DNA of 64,000 bases from Azophilus sp965215035 (GTDB lineage Bacteria > Pseudomonadota > Gammaproteobacteria > Pseudomonadales > Azotimanducaceae), in NCBI GenBank assembly GCA_965215035.1, contig OZ244040.1, positions 1,116,001 to 1,180,000 of the forward strand, written 5' to 3'. Within the stretch, counting starts at the first letter, position 1; the number at the start of each line of letters is the position of its first letter. The notes under the pieces were generated by a model. That model was not told where the DNA came from. It searched no databases and saw only the letters and a list, made by a program, of their open reading frames with translations. The position numbers and the translations under genes are program-made. Below, piece after piece: positions 49,801 to 57,476 of the stretch.

Positions 49801-50775
49801 ATGCTTGCCATCACCGAACTCGACCTCGGCGGCCGGCACGGTTTTACGCACCGCTTCCGGGCCGGCGCGGTCACCGTGGTGCTCGGTCGCAACAACGCCG
49901 GCAAGACCCGGCTGGCCCGTACGATTGCGGGACTTGAGTTGTCGCCGCCCGGTACCCTGGCCATCGACGGAATCGATGTCAGCCGCGACGCTGCGCGGCA
50001 CCGACCGGTCGGCATGGTCTATCAAGCCTTTGTCAACTATCCCAACTGGAACGTGTTCCGCAACATAGCCTCGCCGTTAATCGCCCAGGGCGGTGAGCCC
50101 GATGCGGTATCGCGCACCGTGTACGAATTGGCGAGCCGGCTGCAAATTGATCGGCTGCTGAATCGTGCGCCGCACGAGTTGTCGGGAGGCCAGCAACAGC
50201 GCGTGGCGATTGCCCGGGCACTGGCCCAGGGTGGCCGGGTATTGGTCATGGATGAACCGCTGGTGAATCTCGACTACCGGCTGCGTGAAGAACTGGAATC
50301 GCACTTGCGGGCTCTCTTGCTCGCGCGGCGTCCGGTTGTGGTGTACACAACATCCGACCCGCGCGACGCATTCAACCTTGCCGATGAGGTCGTCTTGCTG
50401 GATGGCCGCGAAAAATTGCAGAGCGGTGCGCCACTGGAAGTGTACCAAGCACCGGTTTCGGTTGGTGCCGCCGACCTGATGAGCAATCCGGGTGTCAATC
50501 GCCTGGATACCGGCGAGGCGCTGCGCCCGGAGCATCTCCGGCTCCACCGCCGTCGGCCGGACGATCTTTGTTTCGAGGGTGAATTGGAAAGCCTGGAAAT
50601 CGGCGGCGCGGAAACCTGGTTGCATTGCCGGGTTCACAACCGACACTGGGTGGCGCGGCTCTCCGGCATGTTGCAACCGCCTCCCGGCACCGCTCTCAAG
50701 CTGTACGCCAATGCCGCCGATCTACTGCGATTCGACGACCGGGCGCTGGCAATGGCAACCCATGGCGGCCGTTGA
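49801..50775 (+). CDS. glpS: Glycerol ABC importer, ATP-binding subunit 1 (GlpS-like)
   Basis: A 324-residue ATPase with a C-terminal regulatory OB-type domain. Walker A GRNNAGKT (29-36), canonical signature LSGGQQQR (127-134) and Walker B VLVMDEP with E152 are present. The switch histidine expected in VxTHD is replaced: the protein reads YTTSDPRDAF (S185). It is the first gene of a cluster: two ATPases, two permeases, a DUF2160 protein and a lipoprotein binding protein, the arrangement of the rhizobial glycerol importer glpSTPQV. AGGAG lies 12 nt before the ATG. Confidence 0.85.
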   Translation: MLAITELDLGGRHGFTHRFRAGAVTVVLGRNNAGKTRLARTIAGLELSPPGTLAIDGIDVSRDAARHRPVGMVYQAFVNYPNWNVFRNIASPLIAQGGEPDAVSRTVYELASRLQIDRLLNRAPHELSGGQQQRVAIARALAQGGRVLVMDEPLVNLDYRLREELESHLRALLLARRPVVVYTTSDPRDAFNLADEVVLLDGREKLQSGAPLEVYQAPVSVGAADLMSNPGVNRLDTGEALRPEHLRLHRRRPDDLCFEGELESLEIGGAETWLHCRVHNRHWVARLSGMLQPPPGTALKLYANAADLLRFDDRALAMATHGGR

Positions 50776-51919
50776 AATCAAGAACCTTAGCTACCGCTAC
50801 CAGGGGGCGGAAACCGTCCTTGCCGGCATCGACCTGCAACTCGCCGACGGCGAGGCCCATGCCATACTGGGTGGCTCCGGTGCCGGCAAGACGACGCTGC
50901 TCAACCTGTTGGCGGGCTTGCTGCGTCCAGAGTCCGGCACCATAGGGTTCAACGGGCGGGATGTCACCCATTTGCGTGGTGCCGAACGCAACGTAGCCCA
51001 GGTGTTTCAGTTCCCGGTGCTCTACCCTTCGCTCAATGTCGCGGAGAATATTGGCTTCGCGCTCGGCAACCGGGGCTGGAGAAAACAGGCCATTGCTACC
51101 AGAGTCCGCGACCTCGCCGAACTGCTGGAACTAGCGCCCCTGCTCCGCAAACGGCCCGATGCCCTGTCGTTGTTCGAGAAGCAGTTGGTGGCTATCGGCC
51201 GCGCACTGGCCCGCCCCGACGTGGCGGTGGTGTTGCTCGATGAACCGCTCACCGCTGTGGCGCCGGCCACCAAGTGGCGACTGCGCCGGGCGTTGAAGAC
51301 CGTACAACAGGAATTGGCGCTGACGATGGTCTATGTCACCCACGACCAGGCCGAGGCGCTGACATTCGCCGAGCGCATCACCATGCTGCACCGGGGGAGC
51401 ATCGTGCAAACGGGCACCCCGGCGGAACTGTACGAGGCACCTGCGCATACCCTAGTGGCGGAATTCATCGGCTCGCCGGGCATGAACCTGGTGGCGGCGA
51501 CGGCGAGCGGCGGCCGGTTGCGCATCGGCGGGCGGGTGGTCGCCGCCACTGCCATTGCAGACGGCCCGTGCCTGGTCGGGTTCCGGCCGGAGTGGGCCAG
51601 GGTGGAACCCCAATCCACCGCGGCCGACGACGGCCTGCCGGTACGGGTGGTGGCCACCCGGGCGCTGGGTACCGAGGCGGGGGCACCGGTGGGCCTGGTC
51701 ACCGTTCGCCTGGGTGGAACCACGCTTAGGGTGCGGCAGCGGCTAGACTGGCTCGCCGGGCAAACTCCCATTGGGGCGGCCCCCGGCGAGTGGTTGGGCC
51801 CCGCCCCGCCCGAGCTGTCCGCCAGTGCCGAGCCAGCCCGCTTACGGCTCGATGCAGAGCGTCTGGTCGCATTCCGTGATGGCAACCTAGTGTCTCGTCA
51901 CGCTGCAAATGCCGGATAA
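50762..51919 (+). CDS. glpT: Glycerol ABC importer, ATP-binding subunit 2 (GlpT-like)
   Basis: A 385-residue ATPase beginning inside the end of glpS (14-bp overlap), so the subunits are made together. Walker A GGSGAGKT (37-44), catalytic E161 in VVLLDEP and switch His194 in YVTHDQAEAL are normal. The signature is not: LSLFEKQLVAIGRAL replaces LSGGQ, and the D-loop reads LTAVAP. Paired with GlpS, which has a good signature but no switch histidine, one composite ATP site would be complete and the other degenerate. It is not the MFS glycerol-3-phosphate transporter that shares the symbol. Confidence 0.85.
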   Translation: MAAVEIKNLSYRYQGAETVLAGIDLQLADGEAHAILGGSGAGKTTLLNLLAGLLRPESGTIGFNGRDVTHLRGAERNVAQVFQFPVLYPSLNVAENIGFALGNRGWRKQAIATRVRDLAELLELAPLLRKRPDALSLFEKQLVAIGRALARPDVAVVLLDEPLTAVAPATKWRLRRALKTVQQELALTMVYVTHDQAEALTFAERITMLHRGSIVQTGTPAELYEAPAHTLVAEFIGSPGMNLVAATASGGRLRIGGRVVAATAIADGPCLVGFRPEWARVEPQSTAADDGLPVRVVATRALGTEAGAPVGLVTVRLGGTTLRVRQRLDWLAGQTPIGAAPGEWLGPAPPELSASAEPARLRLDAERLVAFRDGNLVSRHAANAG

Positions 51920-52209
51920 GGGCACTTCGGTTTGAAGCGGGTGTGGTCGGTGGTGAAACACCGGGGTGCCTAGGACATATCATATGCGGCATGGCGCTAG
52001 TGCCATATGCCGGCTGGTGGCCTGCCGGGCCCCAGTACGCGAAGACTCGTAATTCGTTGAAAAAAACTGCTCTTGATTGGTTGCGAGAAATCAAAATGAC
52101 TAGAAATCAACTGCTTGGCTTCGAGGTTCGACAGACTGCCAACTCGCCCATCTCGCCGCGCCCGGTCGGCAGAGCGTCGAGACGCCGCGCCTCGAACCGG
52201 GGCTGATCG

Positions 52210-53073
52210 TTGGAGCGCACCAACAAGGCTTGGCTGGGGGTTCTGCCCGTCGTTGTGGTTGTGGCGTTTACCGCCATCGTGCCCTTGATGACCGTGGTCA
52301 ACTACTCCGTTCAGGACATTTTCGATGTAGACACGCGCATCTTCGTGGGCCTTGACTGGTACCGGGAAACGCTACGCGACCCACGCTTTATTGACGCGCT
52401 GCTCCGGCAGGTGCTGTTTACCACCCTGGTGCTGTCGCTTGAGGTGCCGCTGGGTATCTGGATCGCCCGCGCCATACCACCTAACAGCCGCTTCACCGGG
52501 GCGACGCTGATCCTGCTCGCCATACCGTTGCTGATTCCCTGGAACGTGGTGGGCACCATCTGGCAAATCTTTGCGCGCCCGGATATCGGTTTGCTGGGTG
52601 CGGCCGTCGCGGCGCTGGGCATTCCGTACAACTACACCAGTTCGGTCGTCGATGCCTGGATCACCCTGGTGCTGATGGATGTCTGGCACTGGACGTCGCT
52701 GGTGGCGTTGCTGGCTTTCGCGGGCCTCGCATCGATCCCCCGGGCCTGCTACCAGGCGGCGGAACTCGATGGCGCGAGCGCCTGGCAGGTGTTTCGCTAC
52801 GTGGAGTTGCCGCGCCTGCGCGCGGTGCTGACCATCGCGGTGGTGCTGCGTCTGATGGACAGCCTGATGATCTATACGGAGCCCTTTGTTCTAACCGGCG
52901 GCGGGCCGGGCAACAGCACCACCTTCCTCAGCCAGCATCTCACCAGCATGGCGGTGGGCCAGTTCGACCTTGGCCCGGCGGCGGCGTTTTCCGTGCTGTA
53001 CTTCCTGCTGATCGTGCTGTTCTGCTGGCTGTTCTACACAAGTGTGATGAAGCGAGGTGCCCATGGTCGCTAG
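52210..53073 (+). CDS. glpP: Glycerol ABC importer permease 1 (GlpP-like)
   Basis: A 287-residue MalF-type inner-membrane permease with six helices and the EAA loop (YQAAELDGASAWQVFRYVEL) that docks on the ATPase. The start must be TTG at 52210: an in-frame TGA lies two codons upstream, and the next ATG falls beyond the first helix. It is 290 bp downstream of glpT; that gap has an AT-rich stretch and imperfect dyads but no gene. Confidence 0.88.
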   Translation: MERTNKAWLGVLPVVVVVAFTAIVPLMTVVNYSVQDIFDVDTRIFVGLDWYRETLRDPRFIDALLRQVLFTTLVLSLEVPLGIWIARAIPPNSRFTGATLILLAIPLLIPWNVVGTIWQIFARPDIGLLGAAVAALGIPYNYTSSVVDAWITLVLMDVWHWTSLVALLAFAGLASIPRACYQAAELDGASAWQVFRYVELPRLRAVLTIAVVLRLMDSLMIYTEPFVLTGGGPGNSTTFLSQHLTSMAVGQFDLGPAAAFSVLYFLLIVLFCWLFYTSVMKRGAHGR

Positions 53074-53404
53074 CCGGTACGTTGCGCCCAGGCTTGTGGC
53101 GGTGCCGCGCCGGGGCGGGCGGCGAAAACTGCAGGCAACGGGTCGAAGGCCAACAACGTGCGGCACCCGAGCCGCCCGGTGCGATATGTGGGGTAGCGTC
53201 CGCAGCCCGTCCGCCCTGGCGACGGGCGAGTTGTCCCCGATCTCGGGAACCGAGGTCGGGTCGGAAGTACCGTCCATCCACCGTCCCATGGCAAGGGGTG
53301 AATTGTCGCCGATCTTGGCAAACAGTGCCGCCCGGGGGTTGCCCCCGCGGCGGTTTGCCGTGGTAGTGGGTGACTTTCCGCCCAGCTCGGGGACCTGTTG
53401 AGCG
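53074..53404. other. Non-coding gap inside the importer operon, with three imperfect repeats
   Basis: Three related segments, GGCGAGTTGTCCCCGATCTC (about 53225), GGTGAATTGTCGCCGATCTT (about 53297) and a weaker one near 53368, lie about 72 bp apart. Such a gap between the two permease genes is unusual for ABC operons, where they normally abut. No gene was recognised. Confidence 0.6.
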
Positions 53405-54214
53405 ATGCGGGCGGACAACAGGAAAGCCCATTGGACGCTGTACCTCTACGGTGCCTACCTAGTGCTGCCGCTGTACTGGCTGGTCACCATGGCGCTGAAA
53501 CGCAACCAGGACATCACCGGGGCACTAGAGGTGATACCGGCGCGTCCCACCCTGGACAACTTCATCGAAATCTTCACAACGCCGGTGTGGTACGAAGCGT
53601 TCGGCAACTCGCTGGCGTACGTGCTGATCAACACGCTGGTTTCCGTCGCATTCGCCCTACCCGCCGCCTACGCCTTCTCGCGCTATCGGTTCCTGGGCGA
53701 CCGGCAGCTCTTCTTCTGGCTGCTCACCAACCGCATGGCGCCGCCGGCGGTTTTCCTGCTGCCCTTCTTCCAGCTTTATTCGGCGATCGGCCTGTTCGAT
53801 ACCCCGGTGGCGGTGGCCCTGGCCCATTGCCTGTTCACGGTGCCGCTGGCTGTGTGGATCCTGGAGGGCTTTATGTCTGCCGTACCCCGAGAACTCGATG
53901 AAATGGCCCAGATCGACGGGCATTCCCGGGCCTGGTTTTTCTTCCACATCTTTATTCCGGCCATTCGCGGCGGCATCGGTGTGACGGTGTTCTTCTGTTT
54001 CATGTTCAGTTGGGTTGAACTTTTGATAGCCCGGACTTTAACCGCCAGCGCCGCCAAGCCCATTGTGGTGGTGATGACGCGCACCGTCAGCGCCTCCGGG
54101 CTCGACTGGGGCGTGCTGGCGGCGGCGGGCGTGTTGACCATTCTGCCGGGGGTTGCGGTGGTCTGGTTCGTGCGGCGGCACCTCGTGCGCGGCTTCGCGA
54201 TGGGTAGGGTCTGA
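53405..54214 (+). CDS. glpQ: Glycerol ABC importer permease 2 (GlpQ-like)
   Basis: A 269-residue MalG-type permease with six helices and an EAA loop (PRELDEMAQIDGHSRAWFFF). It starts at the ATG at 53405 and its TGA overlaps the start of the DUF2160 gene (TGATG). It should form the channel with the other permease. It is distinct from the glycerophosphodiester phosphodiesterase that shares the symbol. Confidence 0.88.
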   Translation: MRADNRKAHWTLYLYGAYLVLPLYWLVTMALKRNQDITGALEVIPARPTLDNFIEIFTTPVWYEAFGNSLAYVLINTLVSVAFALPAAYAFSRYRFLGDRQLFFWLLTNRMAPPAVFLLPFFQLYSAIGLFDTPVAVALAHCLFTVPLAVWILEGFMSAVPRELDEMAQIDGHSRAWFFFHIFIPAIRGGIGVTVFFCFMFSWVELLIARTLTASAAKPIVVVMTRTVSASGLDWGVLAAAGVLTILPGVAVVWFVRRHLVRGFAMGRV

Positions 54215-54486
54215 TGGAATGGATGGCCTGGACTTGGCCGACGGCGGTGTTCTTCGCCGCCGTTGCCGCCGTACTGGCCATCATGACCCTATTGGAACTG
54301 CGCTGGCCGACCGTGGAGCGCCGCGGCCTGTTGCCGATAGCGACCACGCGAGGCGACCGGTTGTTCATCGGCCTGCTGGGCAGCGCCTTCATACATGTTC
54401 TTTGGTTGGCGGCCACGGACCTGCCCGTACCGATTGCGAGCTGCCTCAGCCTAGTTTTCGCGGCGCTCGTGCTGAGCAAGGGCTAG
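54214..54486 (+). CDS. DUF2160 small membrane protein of the glycerol importer cluster
   Basis: A 90-residue protein with three hydrophobic segments and the family pattern WTWPTAVFF, ELRWPTVERRG, RGDRLFIGLLG. DUF2160 proteins occur almost only between the second permease and the binding protein of glpSTPQV-type importers, exactly as here. Its role is unknown. The start overlaps the stop of the permease gene, so it is coupled to it. Its presence is the strongest single indicator that the substrate is glycerol or a close polyol. Confidence 0.88.
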   Translation: MEWMAWTWPTAVFFAAVAAVLAIMTLLELRWPTVERRGLLPIATTRGDRLFIGLLGSAFIHVLWLAATDLPVPIASCLSLVFAALVLSKG

Positions 54487-54817
54487 CAAGGCGCGGCACA
54501 CCCACCCTGTTCCATTCCAAGGGGACGGGCCGCTGCATGAGAACGACACCGTTCCCCGCGTAGGCGGGGGAGCCTGCTTGCTTTTTCGGACCGCTGCGTC
54601 GTCTTGGGGCCCATCCCCACAAGTCGCGTCCGGCCGCGTCGGAGGGAAGCTTCCGTGGAACAAATTCTCTTCTTTCCCCACGGGCAGCCCTAGGCGCGGT
54701 CGCCCGGGGCGGGAACTCAGATGTCTCGGAAGCGACCGATGGCGGCCTGGTGGTGAGGGGAGTAGGATTACCCGCATGTCGAGGGGTGCACCAGTGTTGG
54801 CCGAGCCACGTTGGCCA
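54487..54817. other. Gap between DUF2160 and binding-protein genes
   Basis: No gene. A hairpin CCCCGCGTAGGCGGGG at about 54554-54569 is followed 15 bases later by TTTTT, so partial termination or mRNA processing before the binding-protein gene is possible. Confidence 0.45.
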
Positions 54818-56551
54818 ATGAAAACGTCGCTTGTTTGGCTGCCGGCCCTAGTGGCACTCGCCGCCTGCGGAGGCGGACAGCGGGGCGATGCCGGCGAGGA
54901 TAGCGACTACGCCGCCAGCGCGGTGCGCTGGACCGATGCGGAGTTTCAGCCATCAACGCTATCCCGGCAGCAACAACTCGAGGAGCTTGCCTGGTTCACG
55001 GCCGCCGCTGCGCCCTACCGGGGCATGAACATCAGTGTCGTATCTGAAACCTTGACCACCCACAGGTACGAATCAGAGGTGCTCACCCGAGCCTTCGAGG
55101 AGATTACGGGCATCGGCGTGACCCACGACCTCATCCAGGAAGGCGACGTCATCGAGAAACTGCAAACCCAGATGCAGTCCGGCCAGAACATCTACGATGC
55201 CTACGTTAACGATTCCGACCTGATCGGCACCCACTCGCGCTACGGCTATGTCGTGCCGCTCTCGGATTTCATTGCCGGCGAGGGCGCCGCCGTCACCCTG
55301 CCGACCCTCGACATCGACGACTTCATCGGCAAGAGCTTCACCACCGGACCGGACGGCAAGCTCTACCAGCTACCCGACCAGCAGTTCGCCAACCTCTACT
55401 GGTTCCGCTATGACTGGTTCAGCCGCGACGACCTGCGCGAGCGTTTCCGCGCAGCCTATGGCTACGACCTTGGGGTGCCGGTCAATTGGTCGGCCTACGA
55501 GGATATCGCCGAGTTCTTCTCGGAACGAGTGCAAACCCTGGACGGATTGCGCGTCTACGGACACATGGACTACGGCAAGAAAGACCCGTCCCTAGGCTGG
55601 CGGTTCACTGATGCCTGGCTGTCCATGGCCGGGGCGGGCGACCCGGGCATTCCCAACGGTGCTCCGGTGGACGAGTGGGGTATCCGGGCGCAAGGATGCC
55701 GGCCCGTGGGCGCCTCCGTCGCCCGGGGCGGTGCCGCCAACGGGCCGGCGGCGGTGTACGCCCTGCGCAAATACATGGAATGGCTCAAGCGTTTTGCGCC
55801 CCCGGAAGCCCAGGGTATGACTTTTTCCGAGGCGGGCCCGATTCCCGCCCAGGGACACATCGCCCAGCAGATATTCTGGTACACGACATTCACCGCCGAC
55901 ATGATCGAGCCGGGCCTTGCGGTGGTCAATGCAGACGGCACACCCAAGTGGCGCATGGCACCTTCGCCGCACGGGCCGTACTGGGAAGAAGGCATGAAGC
56001 TCGGCTATCAGGACGCGGGCGCCTGGACATTCCTGAGGAGTACGCCCTTGCGGCGGCGCCAGGCGGCGTGGCTATACGCACAGTTCGTGGTGTCGAAAAC
56101 CGTATCGCTCAAGAAGACCCTGGTGGGCCTAACCCCCATCCGCGACTCCGATCTGCGCTCCGGGGCCATGGCCCGGGAGGCGCCCCGGCTCGGCGGGCTG
56201 GTGGAGTTCTACCGCAGTCCCGCCCGGGTGCTCTGGACACCCACGGGTACCAATGTGCCGGACTATCCAAAGCTTGCCCAGCTCTGGTGGCCGAACGTCG
56301 CCGACGCGGTGAGCGGCAACGTCTCGCCCCAGGTCGCCATGGACACCCTGGCACGGGAGCAGGACGAGGTGCTCGCGCGCCTTGAACGCATTGGCATTCA
56401 GGGCGAATGCGGCCCGCGGCTGAACCCGGAAACAGACCCTGCGGAGTGGCTTGAGCGGCCGGGAGCGCCGAAGCCGGGGCTGGCCAATGAAAAGCCGCCT
56501 GGCCGCACAGTACCCTACGACGAGTTGATCGAGACGTGGCGGCAGGGTTGA
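54818..56551 (+). CDS. glpV: Glycerol ABC importer substrate-binding lipoprotein (GlpV-like)
   Basis: A 577-residue, unusually large family-1-type binding protein. The signal ends in a lipobox (LVALAAC), so the mature protein is anchored by an N-terminal lipidated cysteine. It has a periplasmic two-lobe fold with WFTAAAAPYRGMNI, TGIGVTHDLIQEGDV and the C-terminal WWPNVADAVSGNVSPQVAMD. The length is that of GlpV and much more than that of sugar-binding homologues. The ATG at 54818 gives the best signal; an ATG 14 codons upstream (54776) has a slightly better ribosome-binding site. It is separated from the permease genes by 331 bp. Confidence 0.85.
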   Translation: MKTSLVWLPALVALAACGGGQRGDAGEDSDYAASAVRWTDAEFQPSTLSRQQQLEELAWFTAAAAPYRGMNISVVSETLTTHRYESEVLTRAFEEITGIGVTHDLIQEGDVIEKLQTQMQSGQNIYDAYVNDSDLIGTHSRYGYVVPLSDFIAGEGAAVTLPTLDIDDFIGKSFTTGPDGKLYQLPDQQFANLYWFRYDWFSRDDLRERFRAAYGYDLGVPVNWSAYEDIAEFFSERVQTLDGLRVYGHMDYGKKDPSLGWRFTDAWLSMAGAGDPGIPNGAPVDEWGIRAQGCRPVGASVARGGAANGPAAVYALRKYMEWLKRFAPPEAQGMTFSEAGPIPAQGHIAQQIFWYTTFTADMIEPGLAVVNADGTPKWRMAPSPHGPYWEEGMKLGYQDAGAWTFLRSTPLRRRQAAWLYAQFVVSKTVSLKKTLVGLTPIRDSDLRSGAMAREAPRLGGLVEFYRSPARVLWTPTGTNVPDYPKLAQLWWPNVADAVSGNVSPQVAMDTLAREQDEVLARLERIGIQGECGPRLNPETDPAEWLERPGAPKPGLANEKPPGRTVPYDELIETWRQG

Positions 56552-56599
56552 GCTTGCTGGCCGGGCTAAAACAGGGAACGGAACCGACGGGGGTTGCCA

Positions 56600-57214
56600 A
56601 TGGGTTTTTATGACGACCACATTCTGCCGCACATCATCAATAGCGCCTGCGGTGTCAAGCCGGTGCGGAAGCAGCGCGAAAAAGTCGTTCCTCTGGCCGA
56701 GGGCAGAGTACTGGAAGTCGGCATGGGTTCCGGCTTGAACATAGATTTCTACGACCCGGGCAAGGTCGAACTGGTTTGGGGGCTGGAGCCCGCCAAGGGC
56801 ATGCGCAAAAAAGCTTTGCCCCGGGTGGAGTCGGCGCCTTTCAAGCTGGAATGGCTAGACCTGCCCGGCGAGGAGATTCCGCTGGACGATAGGAGTGCCG
56901 ATAGCATCGTCATGACCTATACGCTGTGCACGATTCCCGGTTGGCTGGCGGCCCTGCGCCAGATGCGCCGCGTTCTCAAGCCTGGCGGCAAGCTGCTATT
57001 CAGCGAGCATGGCGCGGCGCCGGATGCATCCGTGCGGCGCTGGCAGGATCGGGTAACGCCCTATTGGAAGAAGATCTCCGGCGGTTGCCACCTGAACCGC
57101 GAAATCCCCCGTTTGCTGGTCGAGGGCGGCTTCAACGTCACCCACCTGGAAACCATGTACGTGCCCCGAACGCCACGCGTCGCCGGCTTCACGTACTGGG
57201 GCTATGCGACTTGA
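56600..57214 (+). CDS. Class I SAM-dependent methyltransferase
   Basis: A 204-residue methyltransferase with motif I RVLEVGMGSGLNIDFYD, an acidic motif II region (VWGLEPAKGM) and motif IV/V LKPGGKLLFSEHG. It resembles the METTL7/phospholipid N-methyltransferase-like group (TYTLCTIPGWLAALRQMRRVL). The ATG at 56600 is near-preceded by a G run; TTG two codons earlier is an alternative. The stop lies at the border of a truncated copy of the mini-element, so that insertion may have trimmed the end, although GFTYWGYAT is a plausible C-terminus. Confidence 0.85.
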   Translation: MGFYDDHILPHIINSACGVKPVRKQREKVVPLAEGRVLEVGMGSGLNIDFYDPGKVELVWGLEPAKGMRKKALPRVESAPFKLEWLDLPGEEIPLDDRSADSIVMTYTLCTIPGWLAALRQMRRVLKPGGKLLFSEHGAAPDASVRRWQDRVTPYWKKISGGCHLNREIPRLLVEGGFNVTHLETMYVPRTPRVAGFTYWGYAT

Positions 57215-57220
57215 AGATGA

Positions 57221-57372
57221 GGCCGCGCTAAGAACCGTATTCCTTGCCCCCCAGGGGCAGCATCAAGAGTGGGAACCGGGAGCCCACGAAGGCCGGGATT
57301 GAAGCGCGGTAGCGCCTGGATCGGAAGCCGCGATAGCGCGGCGACTGTGCATCTTGCTACACAGTTTCCCAA
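57221..57372 (+). repeat. Truncated copy of the mini-element (right part)
   Basis: Closely matches 6155-6306, including CAGCATCAAGAGTGGGAACC and the end GGCGACTGTGCATCTTGCTA. The left end and the first third of the small gene are missing. One extra C in CCCCCC shifts the frame. Confidence 0.88.
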
Positions 57373-57430
57373 AGTATTGCCGGGTGTTTTCGTCATCCTG
57401 CGCGGCGGGAGACGCATGGCGTGAACAAGG

Positions 57431-57461
57431 GTGGGGAACCCGCGGCCACCGGGTTCCCCAC
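57431..57461 (-). terminator. Strong hairpin after the TonB receptor gene
   Basis: A perfect 12-bp stem, GTGGGGAACCCG and CGGGTTCCCCAC, with a 7-base loop, 15 bp beyond the receptor stop. There is no T run, so it may be a transcript-end stabiliser rather than a classical terminator. Confidence 0.5.
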
Positions 57462-57476
57462 GTAGACCGATAGCGC

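Noticed and set aside
54549..54577. CCGTTCCCCGCGTAGGCGGG-type sequence resembling a type I-E CRISPR repeat
   Set aside because: Only one copy, no spacer-repeat periodicity and no cas genes; treated as a simple hairpin.
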